A stretch of 64,000 nt of DNA from Triangularia verruculosa. Lineage: Eukaryota > Ascomycota > Sordariomycetes > Sordariales > Podosporaceae. Positions 46,120 through 57,301 of this stretch are shown here, in pieces; the first letter of the stretch is position 1; every line of letters begins with the position of its first letter. The stretch spans positions 62,001-126,000 of the forward strand of contig MU863886.1 of the NCBI GenBank assembly GCA_033296885.1, given 5' to 3'. The position numbers and the translations under genes were made by a program. The notes beneath the pieces were generated by a model. That model was not told the origin of the DNA. It ran no database searches and saw only the letters and a list, made by a program, of their open reading frames with translations.

Positions 46120-46543
46120 AGAGAGGCGTCATAGTTAGGTTCGTGTACTTTACAGCGAGTGTATACCAAAGTCTGCACTAAAGTTCATTTGGAAATAAAT
46201 AAATAATTTGTGTCATTCGCTGAATCCTGAGAGCAGAAAAGGGTTTAACTTCAGGAGCCGATCTGAAGATCTAGAGACGGAGGTGAGATGGTGAAAAGGG
46301 GTAATGGTGTGATGGTGAAACGGGGTAATGGTGAAAAGGTGTCAAGGGATAATGGCAAAAAATCAAAGTTCATGTACATTTGCATTTGCTATATCTACAA
46401 TATGCCCTTGACCCCAGATTAAGTACATAGTAAATGACACGCTTTTCAAAGCAACGAAGGTTATCTTTCCTCACATATGATGAGGTGGTCCACCCCCACT
46501 CCTCCAGCCTTACCTATCTTACACTGTGAATTCTTGTTCTTAC
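46120..46543. other. Convergent 3' region with 24-bp minisatellite
   Basis: Between the dolichyl-diphosphatase gene and the convergent MARVEL-type gene. Contains the tandem repeat at 46287-46355. AATAAA-like strings near 46193-46205 could serve polyadenylation. Confidence 0.6.
46287..46355. repeat. 24-bp tandem repeat (about 2.8 copies)
   Basis: Unit GATGGTGAAAAGGGGTAATG plus GTGT at 46287-46310, a near-identical copy at 46311-46334, then a diverged partial copy. Purine-rich plus strand. Confidence 0.8.
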
Positions 46544-47580
46544 TCACCCTCGATGTCCCGTATTCGAATTCCAGTACCTTGCCGCTAGCTGTGGAGGCGC
46601 GAGGTTCCCATACCCGTTTCCGTTCCCACTCATCAACCCCATGTCGCCGTTCGCGAGCCCGTTTCCAGCACCATGAGAGTGCAATGGTTGTTCATACTTT
46701 TGAGGTCCGCCGGCACCGAGCCCGCCATAGCCCTGACTGCTCGCCACCCTGGTATTGTCTGTAGTATAGCTATCCCTCACATCATCCGGCGTGGCATGAA
46801 CAGGAAGCGCATTCGGGTCCGGACCCATCCCATCTCTCGGATCCTGTGCCCGTCTCCTGCCAAACAGCGCGCTGAACCGGTTCTTCTTGCCGTACCCGCC
46901 AGTGTAATCGTTGGCTGGAGACGGTCCGAAACGCCGTTCTTTCTTTCGGTGGCGGGCCAAGGCAAGGTTCATCCCGCACGAGATGGCGAAGAGGATGCTT
47001 ATCATGGGTGTGTTAGTGTCTCCCTGTTTTCTGATTATGAGAAGTAAACAGCAACAAGAAGAAATCCACCCCATCACGTAAAAAGAAAAATATCTTGTGA
47101 TCAAACTCACCAAGCGGCAACCCCTACCGCAAAAACCGCCTTCTCCAACTGGCACGCCATGCCGTAACCCAAACCTCCCCTTTCTTCACTAGCATTTCCC
47201 ACTCCCAGCACGGTATCGACCTCCCCAGTGCAGCTCCCGGCGCCATGTCGATTCACACCGGCGATGTACCCAAAACAGGGGATGAATGCTACGTCGAGCA
47301 CCATCATGATGAAGCTGAGGAACGGCTGTCCTGGGGCGCAACATAGGAACAAGAAAGCGAGGATCGTGTATGCTGTCGCCGCGCCTGAAATGCCGAGCAC
47401 GGCCCGGATGTACACCCCGATTGGAAACGAGTTGGAGGAAAGGAGGGCGATAAAGTAGGCGTATATTGCCAGAGTCAGGGCTGCGCAGCAGAACTGGAGG
47501 ATGCGGAGGAAGAATTGGAGGCCCTTGAGGGCGTTGCCCTTTGCGGCGCCCATCGTCGGTGTATCGTGGATATTCGTCAA
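46544..47580 (-). CDS. MARVEL-type four-helix membrane protein
   Basis: Exons 47580-47111 and 46997-46544 join to 307 aa through a 113-nt intron (GTGAGT donor, CACTAAC branch, AAG acceptor). Four hydrophobic segments: residues about 22-50 (LRILQFCCAALTLAIYAYFI), 57-80 (RAVLGISGAATAYTILAFLF), 88-107 (FLSFIMMVLDVAFIPCFGYI) and 148-170 across the junction (AVFAVGVAACILFAISCGM). The third and fourth flank a luminal loop with cysteines. A cytosolic tail follows, rich in Gly, Asn and Arg. This is the layout of the fungal MARVEL-like membrane proteins; molecular function is unknown. Met10 (MGAAKGNALKGLQFF) is an equally good start. It is convergent with the dolichyl-diphosphatase gene. Confidence 0.85.
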
Positions 47581-49073
47581 ATGTGTGTACAGTATGGTGA
47601 GTTATGTCGTGTGGAGGTTTTGTATATTGGTAGTTGGCGGGATATCAAACGGCGGTTCCTGCAAAGAAACTTGAACAAAAATGGAAGAAATCCTTCCAAA
47701 GCTGCTGATCAATAAAGGGTGGGAATGTGCAAGCTTAAAGGGGGTGGACCAGCTCCCCCCCCCCTTCAAAACAGCCAAGACGAGAAACAATGACATAGAT
47801 CTATCTGCCTTGCCCAGTACCCGTAGGTCGCTGATGTGGAGCTGGCCCTCCGAAATACCAACCCACTGGGGGCTAATGTATACTTCTCGCCTCTCTCCAT
47901 TGTAGACTACCTACCTACCGCGCATTGCGGGCAGCCCTGATCCCCAAGGGTACAATCGGAGCGACCCTGCGGCGGTGCGGCCTGTTGCATCACTGTCAAA
48001 GACCTAGAACAATGACCCGGTACACACCACGGCCCCCGCCCCCCTCATTCCGATATCTCTGAACGAAAACGCCCTTCCGCTGGTGCCCATCTTTTCAAAT
48101 TAATGTATCCCATTGGTTCAAGCAAAGATCGGGTGAAAGAGTTTCTCCCGAGGACAAAAACAGCATGACGACGCCGTTTCGTCGATTAGAGATTCGATGC
48201 CAAGACAGTGGTGTGTCGTTGACAAGCTGACGTCATACTGCGGCATATGGTGGGGTAAAACTAAGAGTGCACAGCCACAAGCCACACTGATTCTGGGGTA
48301 GATTGTGGCGCTTTGCATGGAGAGACGCGCAATTGTCAGCTTGAGATATTTGGGTGTGGTTGAAAAACCAAGACAAAAATCTGCCTAGTGGTGGGAAGAC
48401 AGTGCTATTTTTACCATTGCTTGTGACATCTCCTGCTAAAGCTTTGCTGTACTGGACTTGTCACTTTCTCGACGTTGACAAGAAAAATGGGGCTACCCCT
48501 GAACGACAACCAATAGCTCCTTTTCGACAAGATCGATGTCGACCTAAAGACTGTTCAATCACCTACATATCTGTGGAAATATAAAGAATACAAACTCACA
48601 ATAGTTGTTTCCACACTTTGTACACCCGTTTCGATTTGCAGAACCGTCGACCATCCCGGTCGAAACGTTCCCTGCGATCCGTCACACGGCATGAGGTTCT
48701 CGGGAGATTCACGACAATCCCGACGTTTTGGAAATCTCCCGAAATGCTCCGTAAATCTAACAATCACCTTTTTTTCTTCTTCTTATCAGTGATTCACATG
48801 ACGGTTTCATTCCCGCTCACATCAGGGGTCCCGACCGCCCGGCCGCCCCAGATTTGACCCCATCCGGGGCATGGTGGCACGGAAGGTTAAATCGACTTTT
48901 ATGTTACACGGCACTTGTATCCCGTCATCTGAACTTTTCGACGCAGTGACGAGAAACGGCTGCCACAATTGTCTATTGCTGAGCCTCTCATTCAGTGCTG
49001 CAAGCACCCTCCATTAATCAAGCTCAAGTTAGGGGTATCCAGTCATCACAAATCAAACCAACCCTAATAATCA
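47581..49073. other. 1.5-kb intergenic region
   Basis: Upstream of the MARVEL-type gene and downstream of the permease gene. A C-run at 47757-47764 and tandem CTAC units at 47909-47918 are the only features; no gene, RNA or large repeat seen. Confidence 0.6.
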
Positions 49074-50986
49074 TCACCTCCTACTCCAAAACTTCCACCA
49101 TGGTCTCCCCTCATCCCCACTCAGGGCCCTCTTCATCCTGCTCCTGCCCGGTGCCCCCCTCCCTCTGACTCTCCAGAAATACACCGGCACGCCCGCTACC
49201 ACAAAGGCAACCACTATCAGCGTCTGTAGTGGTTGCGCAAAAACCGCTCTGCTCAGCAGGAACAGACTGACACAGCAGAAAATAATAGGCGTGGTGATCC
49301 ACGTCTTGTAAGGCCTTTCCAATGTTGGCTCTCGTACTCTCAGGACGATGAGTCCCAGCACAGTGATGAAATAAAACGTGTACCCCGCCACGCCGTAAAA
49401 TGTTAAAAGGGTAGAGAACTCGCCGACAAGAATGTAGGCGGCGGTCAAAGCAGCGTTCAGAACCAGCGCGGGGATGGGGGTGAAGAACAACCCGGTATCC
49501 TCGTCGCCAAAAAGTTTTGACATCTTCTTTTTGAACCAGGACCTTGTCCTGACAGTAGAAAGCGAGTCTGGGCTGCCGGTGCCGTTACCTAGGCGCCCGA
49601 ATACAGAGGGAATGTACCCTTCTTTTCCGGCCACATAAACTAGCCGGCTTGATGTAAATGTCGACGAGTTGAGGGCGCCCAAGCACGAAGCACTGACAAT
49701 GAGGGCTAGGACTAAAGAACCGATGTTTCCAAAAACTTTGGAGCCAAACACGACGGCGACAGTATTGGTTGAGTTGATTGCGTCCAGAGGAAGGACGAAG
49801 AAATAGGCGATGTTGGCAAGGACGTAGGAGATGATGACGAGAGGCATGGCCGTGTGAATCACACGGGGGAGATCGCGGCTGGGGTTGCGGAATTCGCCAA
49901 CAACGTAGTTCGTCTAGTACACCGATTAATAAGTGAATCAAATGAGAAGGAGAGGGTCGAAGATGGGAAGCTCACATTATCCCACCCATCATACGCCCAA
50001 AGACCAGCATACAGTGCGACGGCCCAGGCCGACGTGTCTGTTGCAGTCCCCTCAAACCACCCACGCTCCTTCCATTCCACATTTGCCGTGGTGCCTGAGG
50101 ACGAGTACCCTGTTATAGCTACCACCACGCCGATGATGGTGACAGCCATCAAAGCAACGAACTTCAGGAACATGAGCATATCGTTCAGCCTTGTCCCTAG
50201 TCTCGTTGACACACAGTTCAAGAAGGTTACCAGGCTCAACCCCACCAAAGCTACCGTCTTGTTGAACCAGGGATCAATCGTTTCCGCCCCAGCGCCGATG
50301 AACGCCCTAATGAGGTACTCGCCCATGATGATGGCGATAATAGCAGCACTGCCGGGCTTCAACACAAGCACGGCGGCCCACGTGAAGAGAAATCCGGAGC
50401 ACTCTCCAAAAATCTTGGAGAGATATACCTGTGCGCCGCCGTTTAACGGGATTGCACCTCCCAGCTCGGCATAACTTGCGCCGCCCGTCCATGCTAATAT
50501 GCCTGCCACCACCCACACGATCAACGCAGCGCCCGGCGACCCGACATTCGAGTTGACCTGACTTGGCGAAGAAAAGATACCGGACCCAATGATTAACCCA
50601 ACAACTAGCGACAAGCCGTTCAGGTATGTAAGGGTCTTGTGTTTTTCTAGCGATCCACCGCCGAGACCACCGCTGACGTCTCGCGCCGAGGTCGGCGCCC
50701 CTATAGGAGCATACCCGGCGCCGGTCGTAGAAGAAAGGGGGAACAAGTTCGCAGCAAAATCGAAATTGGAGGTCACAGAGTATGACCGGTCTGGACGAGT
50801 GCGCACGGCTGGGTTTGCGCTGTCAAGGGGATCGTCTCGTTCGAGCGAGGCACGCCGGGAAGATGAGATGCTGGGCCGGGAGTCGGTGTCACTGGTATCG
50901 ACGCTTGGACTAGAGCTGGCGAGCGAGGCTAGTTCGAGGGAGTCGCGCCCATCGGGTGGAAGGTTGGAAGAGTATAATGGCGGCAT
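49074..50986 (-). CDS. LAT-type amino-acid permease (APC superfamily, SLC7/MUP1-like)
   Basis: Exons 50986-49976 and 49913-49074 join to 616 aa through a 62-nt intron (GTGAGC donor, TAG acceptor, phase 0). A 115-residue hydrophilic Ser/Asp-rich N-terminus precedes about twelve membrane helices. Signature helix 1 is LSLVVGLIIGSGIFSSPSQV, followed by AGILAWTGGASYAELGGAIP in helix 2 and VLVLKPGSAAIIAIIMGEYL. The junction rebuilds YDGWDNTNYVVGEFRNPSRD, the conserved helix 6-7 loop of LAT carriers. A short C-terminus ends PWWKFWSRR. Plasma-membrane uptake of large neutral amino acids or methionine is expected; the substrate cannot be read from sequence. A loop between helices 8 and 9 with Gly/Ser/Arg (about 465-500) is longer than in animal LATs. 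Confidence 0.92.
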
Positions 50987-51905
50987 TGCTCGCCAAGGTC
51001 TTTGTGTGTGTGCTATGATCTTAGGGTTAAAGAAGAGAAAATAGTCATTTCTGGCTGAAACTCGATCGAAAAAGAGGCAACAGTAATGTTTGGCGCAGGA
51101 TTAGGGAGACGAGACGAGAATCGGCGGTAAAGACTTTGGTCGTAGCAGGTCGTTGTGGAGTTGGCCAACGAGAGGGATCGCAGACGTCACTGACGTTCTG
51201 GGTACAGATTAAATAAGTGTATATTGTGATATTTGCCACTTTTGTTCGTCAAAATTCGAGCTCGTAGCAGAAGCGAAAGGGCCGACCGCCAATTAATGAT
51301 ATCGAGGGCCGACTTTAGATTTTGATGCAGGAGATTTCGATGCAGGAGACTCGAAAACGGTTGCGGCAGGTTGGCAGATGGGAACCAAGGCCGGGTATGG
51401 CCCGTGCAGATGCAATCCCGGTGTAAAAGGCTTGGCAGGGGTGCACCACAGATCTCTTGGACTTCCAGAACCATTCCTGGGGAAATGGCACATGTGGAGT
51501 TGTCTCACAGAATCTCGACTTCTAATCTCAAAATTTCTGTTTATTCTTCAGATGAGAACAACATCGACCCAAAGAACAAAGCCTATTCAAGGTGCTGCCA
51601 GCTTGCAAGAAGTCCCAGCTTGGACAAAGGGTTGGACCTGCTTTTGTGGAGACTTGCGCTATGCCAAGTGTTGTCAATGAAGCTTGAACAACGAAGCGAA
51701 AGTGGTTAAAAAAGCCAAACATTTAACACCGACAACATCTTCAACCATCTCTACAGGAAGTTGATTTTGATACAATCTCAGGTTTGACGTGTGTTTGTGG
51801 AATTTGGAGCACCTCATGTCAACTAAAATGAGTAACCGTCCGAGAGACCACCAGGGCGGAGAGTTTGACAAAGAGATCAAAAGAGGATAGAAATAAGCAG
51901 TAAAA

Positions 51906-52024
51906 ACATACAACAGCAGGGATTCCCCAGTGGTCACCCACCTGAGTACTAATCCGCCGATCAACTGTTTGACTAGGGGAGAGCGGACGGGATCCCGTAT
52001 TTTCAGTTGTCTATGGTCGTATGT
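51906..52024 (-). rRNA. 5S ribosomal RNA (dispersed copy)
   Basis: 119 nt on the minus strand. The ends ACATACGAC and GTTGTATGT pair to form helix I (nine pairs, one G-U). The internal promoter/loop regions show GGGATCCCGTCCGCTCTCCC, GTACTCAGGTGGGTGACCAC and GGGGAATCCC, as in Neurospora-type 5S genes. A TATAA element lies 29 nt before the first base (about 52049-52053, minus strand), the spacing known for Neurospora 5S. A T-run follows the 3' end directly (plus-strand A at 51902-51905). Dispersed 5S genes are normal for this fungal group. The helix and both control elements are intact, so it looks functional. Confidence 0.95.
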
Positions 52025-52048
52025 GAAAGAGCGATGCTGAAAATAGAG

Positions 52049-52053
52049 TTATA
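52049..52053 (-). promoter_or_regulatory. TATA element of the 5S rRNA gene
   Basis: TATAA on the minus strand with its first T 29 nt upstream of the 5S start, matching the upstream TATA box known to be needed for Neurospora 5S transcription. Confidence 0.6.
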
Positions 52054-52446
52054 TGAGTGTGCTGCAGTGGTGTTGGAGATGTCCTCATGTGTGTAGGATG
52101 GGCATTATCACGCTGCCTGGCGTATGCCGTATCCTACTGGCACTCATGAAATGCCCGTATCAATGATATTCTGAAAAAAAATCCGAGATTCTGTTCCATG
52201 CCTCGAGGTATATTAGGATACGGCGGCAAACGCCGTTGAAATTTCGCACTGCCAGCCGGTGAGACCTGGAGCGCCAAGCCACGACTGGTCCCCACTTATT
52301 CTTTCCAAGCTCTCCCCTGCAGAAAGAGCTCCTGTAGCTGTGAGCAATCGCTTTCAGGCGCATGACGAAGTCAGACAAACAACAGCTGGAAACCTTCCAA
52401 CTTGAGCTTCTACTGTCTTTTTCTGGCAACCAACGATGTGATCAAG

Positions 52447-55373
52447 ATGGCCATGATTTACGGGAGGTCAATTGGCTGCTCTCTGCCCAGACTGGGCGCT
52501 CTGCGCTCGGTTCTCTCATGCTCCCGTTCTGGGAATAATATCCGATACATCAGCATTACAGCTCAGAGATACGCCAACGACGACGCGAAACTAGATCTAC
52601 CAGCGCTTGATCAGAAATGGCGACAGAAATGGGCGGCTTTGCAAAAGGTCAAGTCTGCCGCCGATAGCACCGCTCAGAAGAAATATGTTCTTCCCATGTT
52701 TCCATACCCTTCTGGATATCTCCATCTAGGCCACCTCCGCGTCTACACCATTGCCGATGTTGTGGCAAGATTTCATGCCCTCCAGGGACATGATGTATTA
52801 CTACCAATGGGTTGGGACGCCTTTGGACTTCCCGCCGAGAACGCCGCCATCGAGAGGGGCATCAACCCGGCCACCTGGACCACGTCCAACATTGCCAAGA
52901 TGAAGGAGCAACTCGACATCATGAATGGATCTTGGGACTGGTCTCGCGTATGTCTACATCCAGCTTGAACCCGGCCACCCAACTGACCTTAGTAACCCCC
53001 CAGGAACTGGCAACCTGTGATCCAAGCTTTTACAAGCACACCCAAAAAATATTTCTTCTTCTTCACGAGCAAGGACTTGCCTATCAAGACGAAGCCGAAG
53101 TCAACTATGATCCCGTTGACAAGACGGTGCTAGCAAACGAACAAGTAGACGCTAACGGCTGCTCCTGGCGTTCTGGTGCCAAAGTCGAGAAGCGGAAACT
53201 CAAGCAGTGGTTTCTTCGCATCTCTGAGTTCCGAGAATCCCTCCTCCAGGACCTCGAGGTGCTTGGGAAGAATGGCGACTGGCCAGAAAGAGTCCTAACT
53301 ATGCAGAAGAACTGGCTTGGGAAGTCCACCGGCGCTACCTTCAAGTTTCCTCTGATGGTCTTGCAACATGTTACACACTCTGCGATCGAAGTCTTTACCA
53401 GCCGACCAGATACTCTGTTTGGCGTTCAATATCTGGCGCTGGCCTCCACTCACCCAGTAGTTGCTCAGCTGGCGGCCCAAGACCCAGAACTCCAGGCCTT
53501 CCTCGACACACTCCCCGGCCTGCCTCCTGACTCCAAGGTTGGGTATCTCCTCCCACATATCCGCGCTGTTAACCCCCTCGCCTATCATGAAGAGACGCCC
53601 GAAGCCACAAAGAAGTCCATCCCTATCTACGTAGCCCCGTACGTTCTCGGGGATTACGGCGAGGGTGCCGTCATGGGCGTTCCCGGTCATGACGTCCGCG
53701 ATCACTCCTTCTGGACGACTCACCACAAAGACGAACCCGTCCGCTTCGTCCTTGCCGCGTCAGAAGACGAATCCACCACAGCCTTGGCCAACGAGCCCTT
53801 TATCGACCACGGCGTTATGACCGCCCATAGTGGTCTCTTCAAGGGCCGTTCCTCCAAAGAAGCCGGCGACATGCTCGTCAAGATCCTTGAGGAAGCTGAA
53901 CTGGCAAAGCCTGTGGAGAAATGGCGGTTGAGAGACTGGCTCGTCAGCCGGCAGAGATACTGGGGAACGCCCATCCCTGTCGTTCACTGCAACTCTTGCG
54001 GTGCTGTACCCGTCCCAGACGACCAGCTGCCTGTCGAACTCCCCAAGGTGGACGAGCACTGGGCCGGTAAAAAAGCGGGTAACCCTCTTGAGACTTTAGA
54101 CGACTGGGTCAACACACCCTGCCCCAAGTGCCACGGCCCAGCAAAGCGGGACACGGACACCATGGACACTTTTGTCGATTCGAGCTGGTATTTTGCCCGA
54201 TTTATCGATCCTCACAACAATGACGCACCATTCTCAGCGGAAAAAGCCAAGAAAATGCTCCCAGTTGATCTCTACATTGGTGGTATCGAGCACGCCATTC
54301 TCCACCTCCTCTACTCGAGATTTATCTACAAATTCCTCATGGGATCGTCACTTGTTGGTGAGACAGAGGGCGTCCAGGAGCCGTTCAAGAGGTTGATCAC
54401 CCAGGGCATGGTTCACGGCAAGACGTACACCGATCCAGCAACGGGCAAATTCCTCAAGCCGGATGAGGTTGACCTAAGTGACCCCGCCAAACCAAAGGTG
54501 GTGGCTACAGGGGAGGTGGCGGGCGTGAGCTATGAAAAGATGTCAAAGAGCAAGTACAACGGGGTTGATCCTACTGGGGTGATTGAACAGCATGGGGCGG
54601 ATGCCACGAGGGCGCACATGCTCTTCCAGGCGCCAGTAAGTGAGGTCCTGGACTGGGACGGGGACAAGATTGTGGGCGTTACGAGGTGGCTGGGCAGGGT
54701 TTGGGATTTGGTGCAACGGTTGTCAACCTTGGCACCATCACCACAGCAGACGCCAAGGCAGTACTTTGAAAAGGAGGCGCAGAGGTTTGGGAAGATGACG
54801 GAAAAGGAACTGGGGCAGTGGGATAAGGTGGCGAGGGTGTGGAGGGAGGTGCAAAAGACTATTGGGAGCGTGACGGGGTCGTATGAGAAGGTTTATGCGC
54901 TGAACACGGTGGTCTCTGACTTGATGATCTTGACCAATGTGATCGTGGAAGAGGAGAAGGAGGTGCCAGCAGAGGTGAAGAGAGAGGCGGTGGAAGCACT
55001 GGTGAGGATGATGGCGCCGATTACACCTGCTTTTGCGGAGGAGTGCTGGGCTGTTCTTCACCCTACTGAAGGGGAGACGTCGTCGATCTTCAAGAGTGAA
55101 AAGGGCCGGTTCCCGGTTGTGGATGGGACGGTTGAAAGTCTGTTGCAGTCGAGGAAGCAGACCTGTGCTGTGCAGATCAATGGGAGGTTGAAGTTTGCGA
55201 CGGAGATTGCAGTGGTACCGGAAGGATTGGGTGAGGATGAGAAGACGCAGTGGGTGGTGGGCGAAGTGTTCAAGACAGAAGAGGGTAAGAGCAAGCTGAA
55301 GGATATCGACGTTGGGAGAGCGAAGAAGGTGATTGTCGTTAAAGGTGGAAAGTTGGTGAATTTTGTGATGTGA
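52447..55373 (+). CDS. leu-5: Leucyl-tRNA synthetase, mitochondrial
   Basis: Charges mitochondrial tRNA-Leu. Exons 52447-52947 and 53004-55373 join to 956 aa through a 56-nt intron (GTATGT donor, AACTGAC branch, CAG acceptor, phase 0). The first 42 residues (Arg, Ser and Leu-rich, no acidic residue until the mature part) form a mitochondrial presequence. The bacterial-type class I core follows: FPYPSGYLHLGHLRVYTIAD with the HIGH motif as HLGH at 93-96, then GWDAFGLPAENAAIERG. The CP1 editing domain is present (TSRPDTLFGVQY; GEGAVMGVPGHDVRDHSFW). Next come RDWLVSRQRYWGTPIP, a zinc-type CPKCHGPAKRDTDTMDTFVD, YIGGIEHAILHLLYSRF and the KMSKS loop at about 680-685, followed by the anticodon-binding helices. 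The ATG at 52447 was chosen as the first after an in-frame non-ATG stretch. Yeast Nam2 also helps group I intron splicing; whether this one does cannot be seen. Confidence 0.96.
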
Positions 55374-57301
55374 GGAGATTGAAGAAGAAGGACATGTAGT
55401 CTTAGTGTATTAGTAGAAAACTGTGAACCCCCAAGATACATACAGCGATAGATATTCATCTCCGTTGCTCCTTCCGTAGCTGAACGGCATGGCCGCTCTT
55501 GCCCTCTGCTCTTTATTAGGTTGTACCAGGGAAAGAACCACTAGCCCATCCTTCATCCGAACTGTTGTCCTTGTGGAAGGGAAAGGAGCCAAGACATGTG
55601 AGTGGAGAGCCATTGATAAGGTACTTACCTTAAACATGCCCATTCATCGTCGGTCTTCTCGACTCGGGGAATGCTCTTCTCAATGTTCGACTCGGCTCAT
55701 CAAATGTTTGGTGTCCGCAGCAAGGTTGGTCATGGTGGGGCGCGGCTCCTCCATGACGGCACGGCACGATGATTTCTAGCAAGGGGTTTCGGGACCCCAC
55801 CCTCGTGCCAAGCACATTCCAACGAAAATCGAGATCATCAAAAATAGATCCGAGGCCCCGACAAAGGCCAGAACAATCCAGATGTTCCCTGTTCCACACC
55901 GCTGAAAAATCCCAGGGCAACATGGACGTTTCATGGCGATCAAGCAAGTTGAACAAAACTGGCATTTGGAAGCTCGGAGTTCGCAGAGTAGCCACGATGA
56001 TTCGGTAGGACCGAACTGAACGAATCGATGGAAATCAGAACAGCCACCTCCACGCCTCCTCCGCAAGGTCGCAACCCCTTTCCACCCACCACACGGGTTG
56101 CCCTCTCCGAAGGCACAGACGGGTAGGAGCAGATGGCGCGAACAGCGCCTTCTTGCATCTCGGGTCTTTCTTTTTCTGACGAAGCTGCTTCAATCGACAC
56201 CTCGGACGTCGGCACTGGAGGCGAGTTACAAGGATTCGAGAAGATGCCAAAAATGGAAAGATAGCGCTCTGACAATCATCGAAGATTCAGGTCCCCACTG
56301 TCCCATCGACGTGGCTCCGATTAGGACCCAAGCGTTCTAGGCGCTTGGTTGGCCTTCAATAGTGACAGCTTGGACAAGAGACCATCATGCCAGTTACTGG
56401 GCTGCAATCCAATTATTTCGAGGCGGTTTCGAATGCCCATCCCATTTTCCCCATCTGATGCTGACTCCTCGACTTCCAAATGCGGGAGGAGGTATGTATT
56501 TGCTGGCGCCTCGGTGTGGTGGTGGTGATGGTGGTGCGAAGTGCAGTTACTGCAGTGCGAGCGTCAATTCCGGGCATCCAGTGCGGCTGGAAGCACTGAT
56601 GGTGTGGATTGGCGGTGATGGTGGTGATTTGGGACGGCTTCAACCAATCATGTCGAGCCTTTTCGGTAAGCGGCCCCTCTTGGCAGGTTCTTGGACCCTG
56701 GGATTCAGACGAACAAGACCCTTGTCCTCAATAATACGAACATGGGAAGCGAACAGGGGGAGCCGGATAGGATAAGGCAGAGGTTGATGCTTGGGTGAGA
56801 TGCGGGATCCGCATTCGCTGGGGGGTCACAAGCTTCCTGCAGGCCTCACCTCCAATCTCTGCTCAGCTCGTCGACGGGAAAAAAAAACGATATGAAAAAC
56901 GCCGTTGCCGCTCATATCGGCCCGTGGGGCGTCTCTTGTTCCTCTTCTCTCTTGCCAGGGAGAGATCTTGTTCTTTCTTCTTGAACACCCGTTTGTGCGA
57001 CAGAAGAACGTTCAGTCTTTTCTTCTTTTCGGGGCTTTTTTATCTGTTATTGTTGTTGTTGCCGTCGGACTTTGATCCCCATCTTACACACATTCGTTAT
57101 TCGCCGTCTTCGCGCTCTCACTCGCTCGAATCCGAGACGACATCTTACAGATCGTGCTACGACGACGATATCTGCAGTCAAGCATTATCTAGACCAACAT
57201 CCGAGGGCTTGGATTGGTCTTGCCCACTCGCTATATATACCTAACATTTCGTCATAATACCTAATGTTTTAAAGAGATCAGAATCAGAAAACCGATACAA
57301 C
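55374..57301. other. 1.9-kb intergenic region upstream of the WSC peroxidase
   Basis: No gene recognised. Short frames at 55630-56340 on both strands and at 56362-56775 lack motifs; a GGTGGTGATGGTGG-like repeat at 56517-56530 and 56611-56624 drives some of them. The last 250 bp before 57302 are T/C-rich and look like a leader. Confidence 0.55.

Larger units (their letters stand above)
50987..52446. other. Intergenic region holding the 5S rRNA gene
   Basis: 1.46 kb between the permease gene and LeuRS. The only gene seen is the 5S rRNA at 51906-52024 on the minus strand. The frames at 51371-51709 have no domain. Confidence 0.7.
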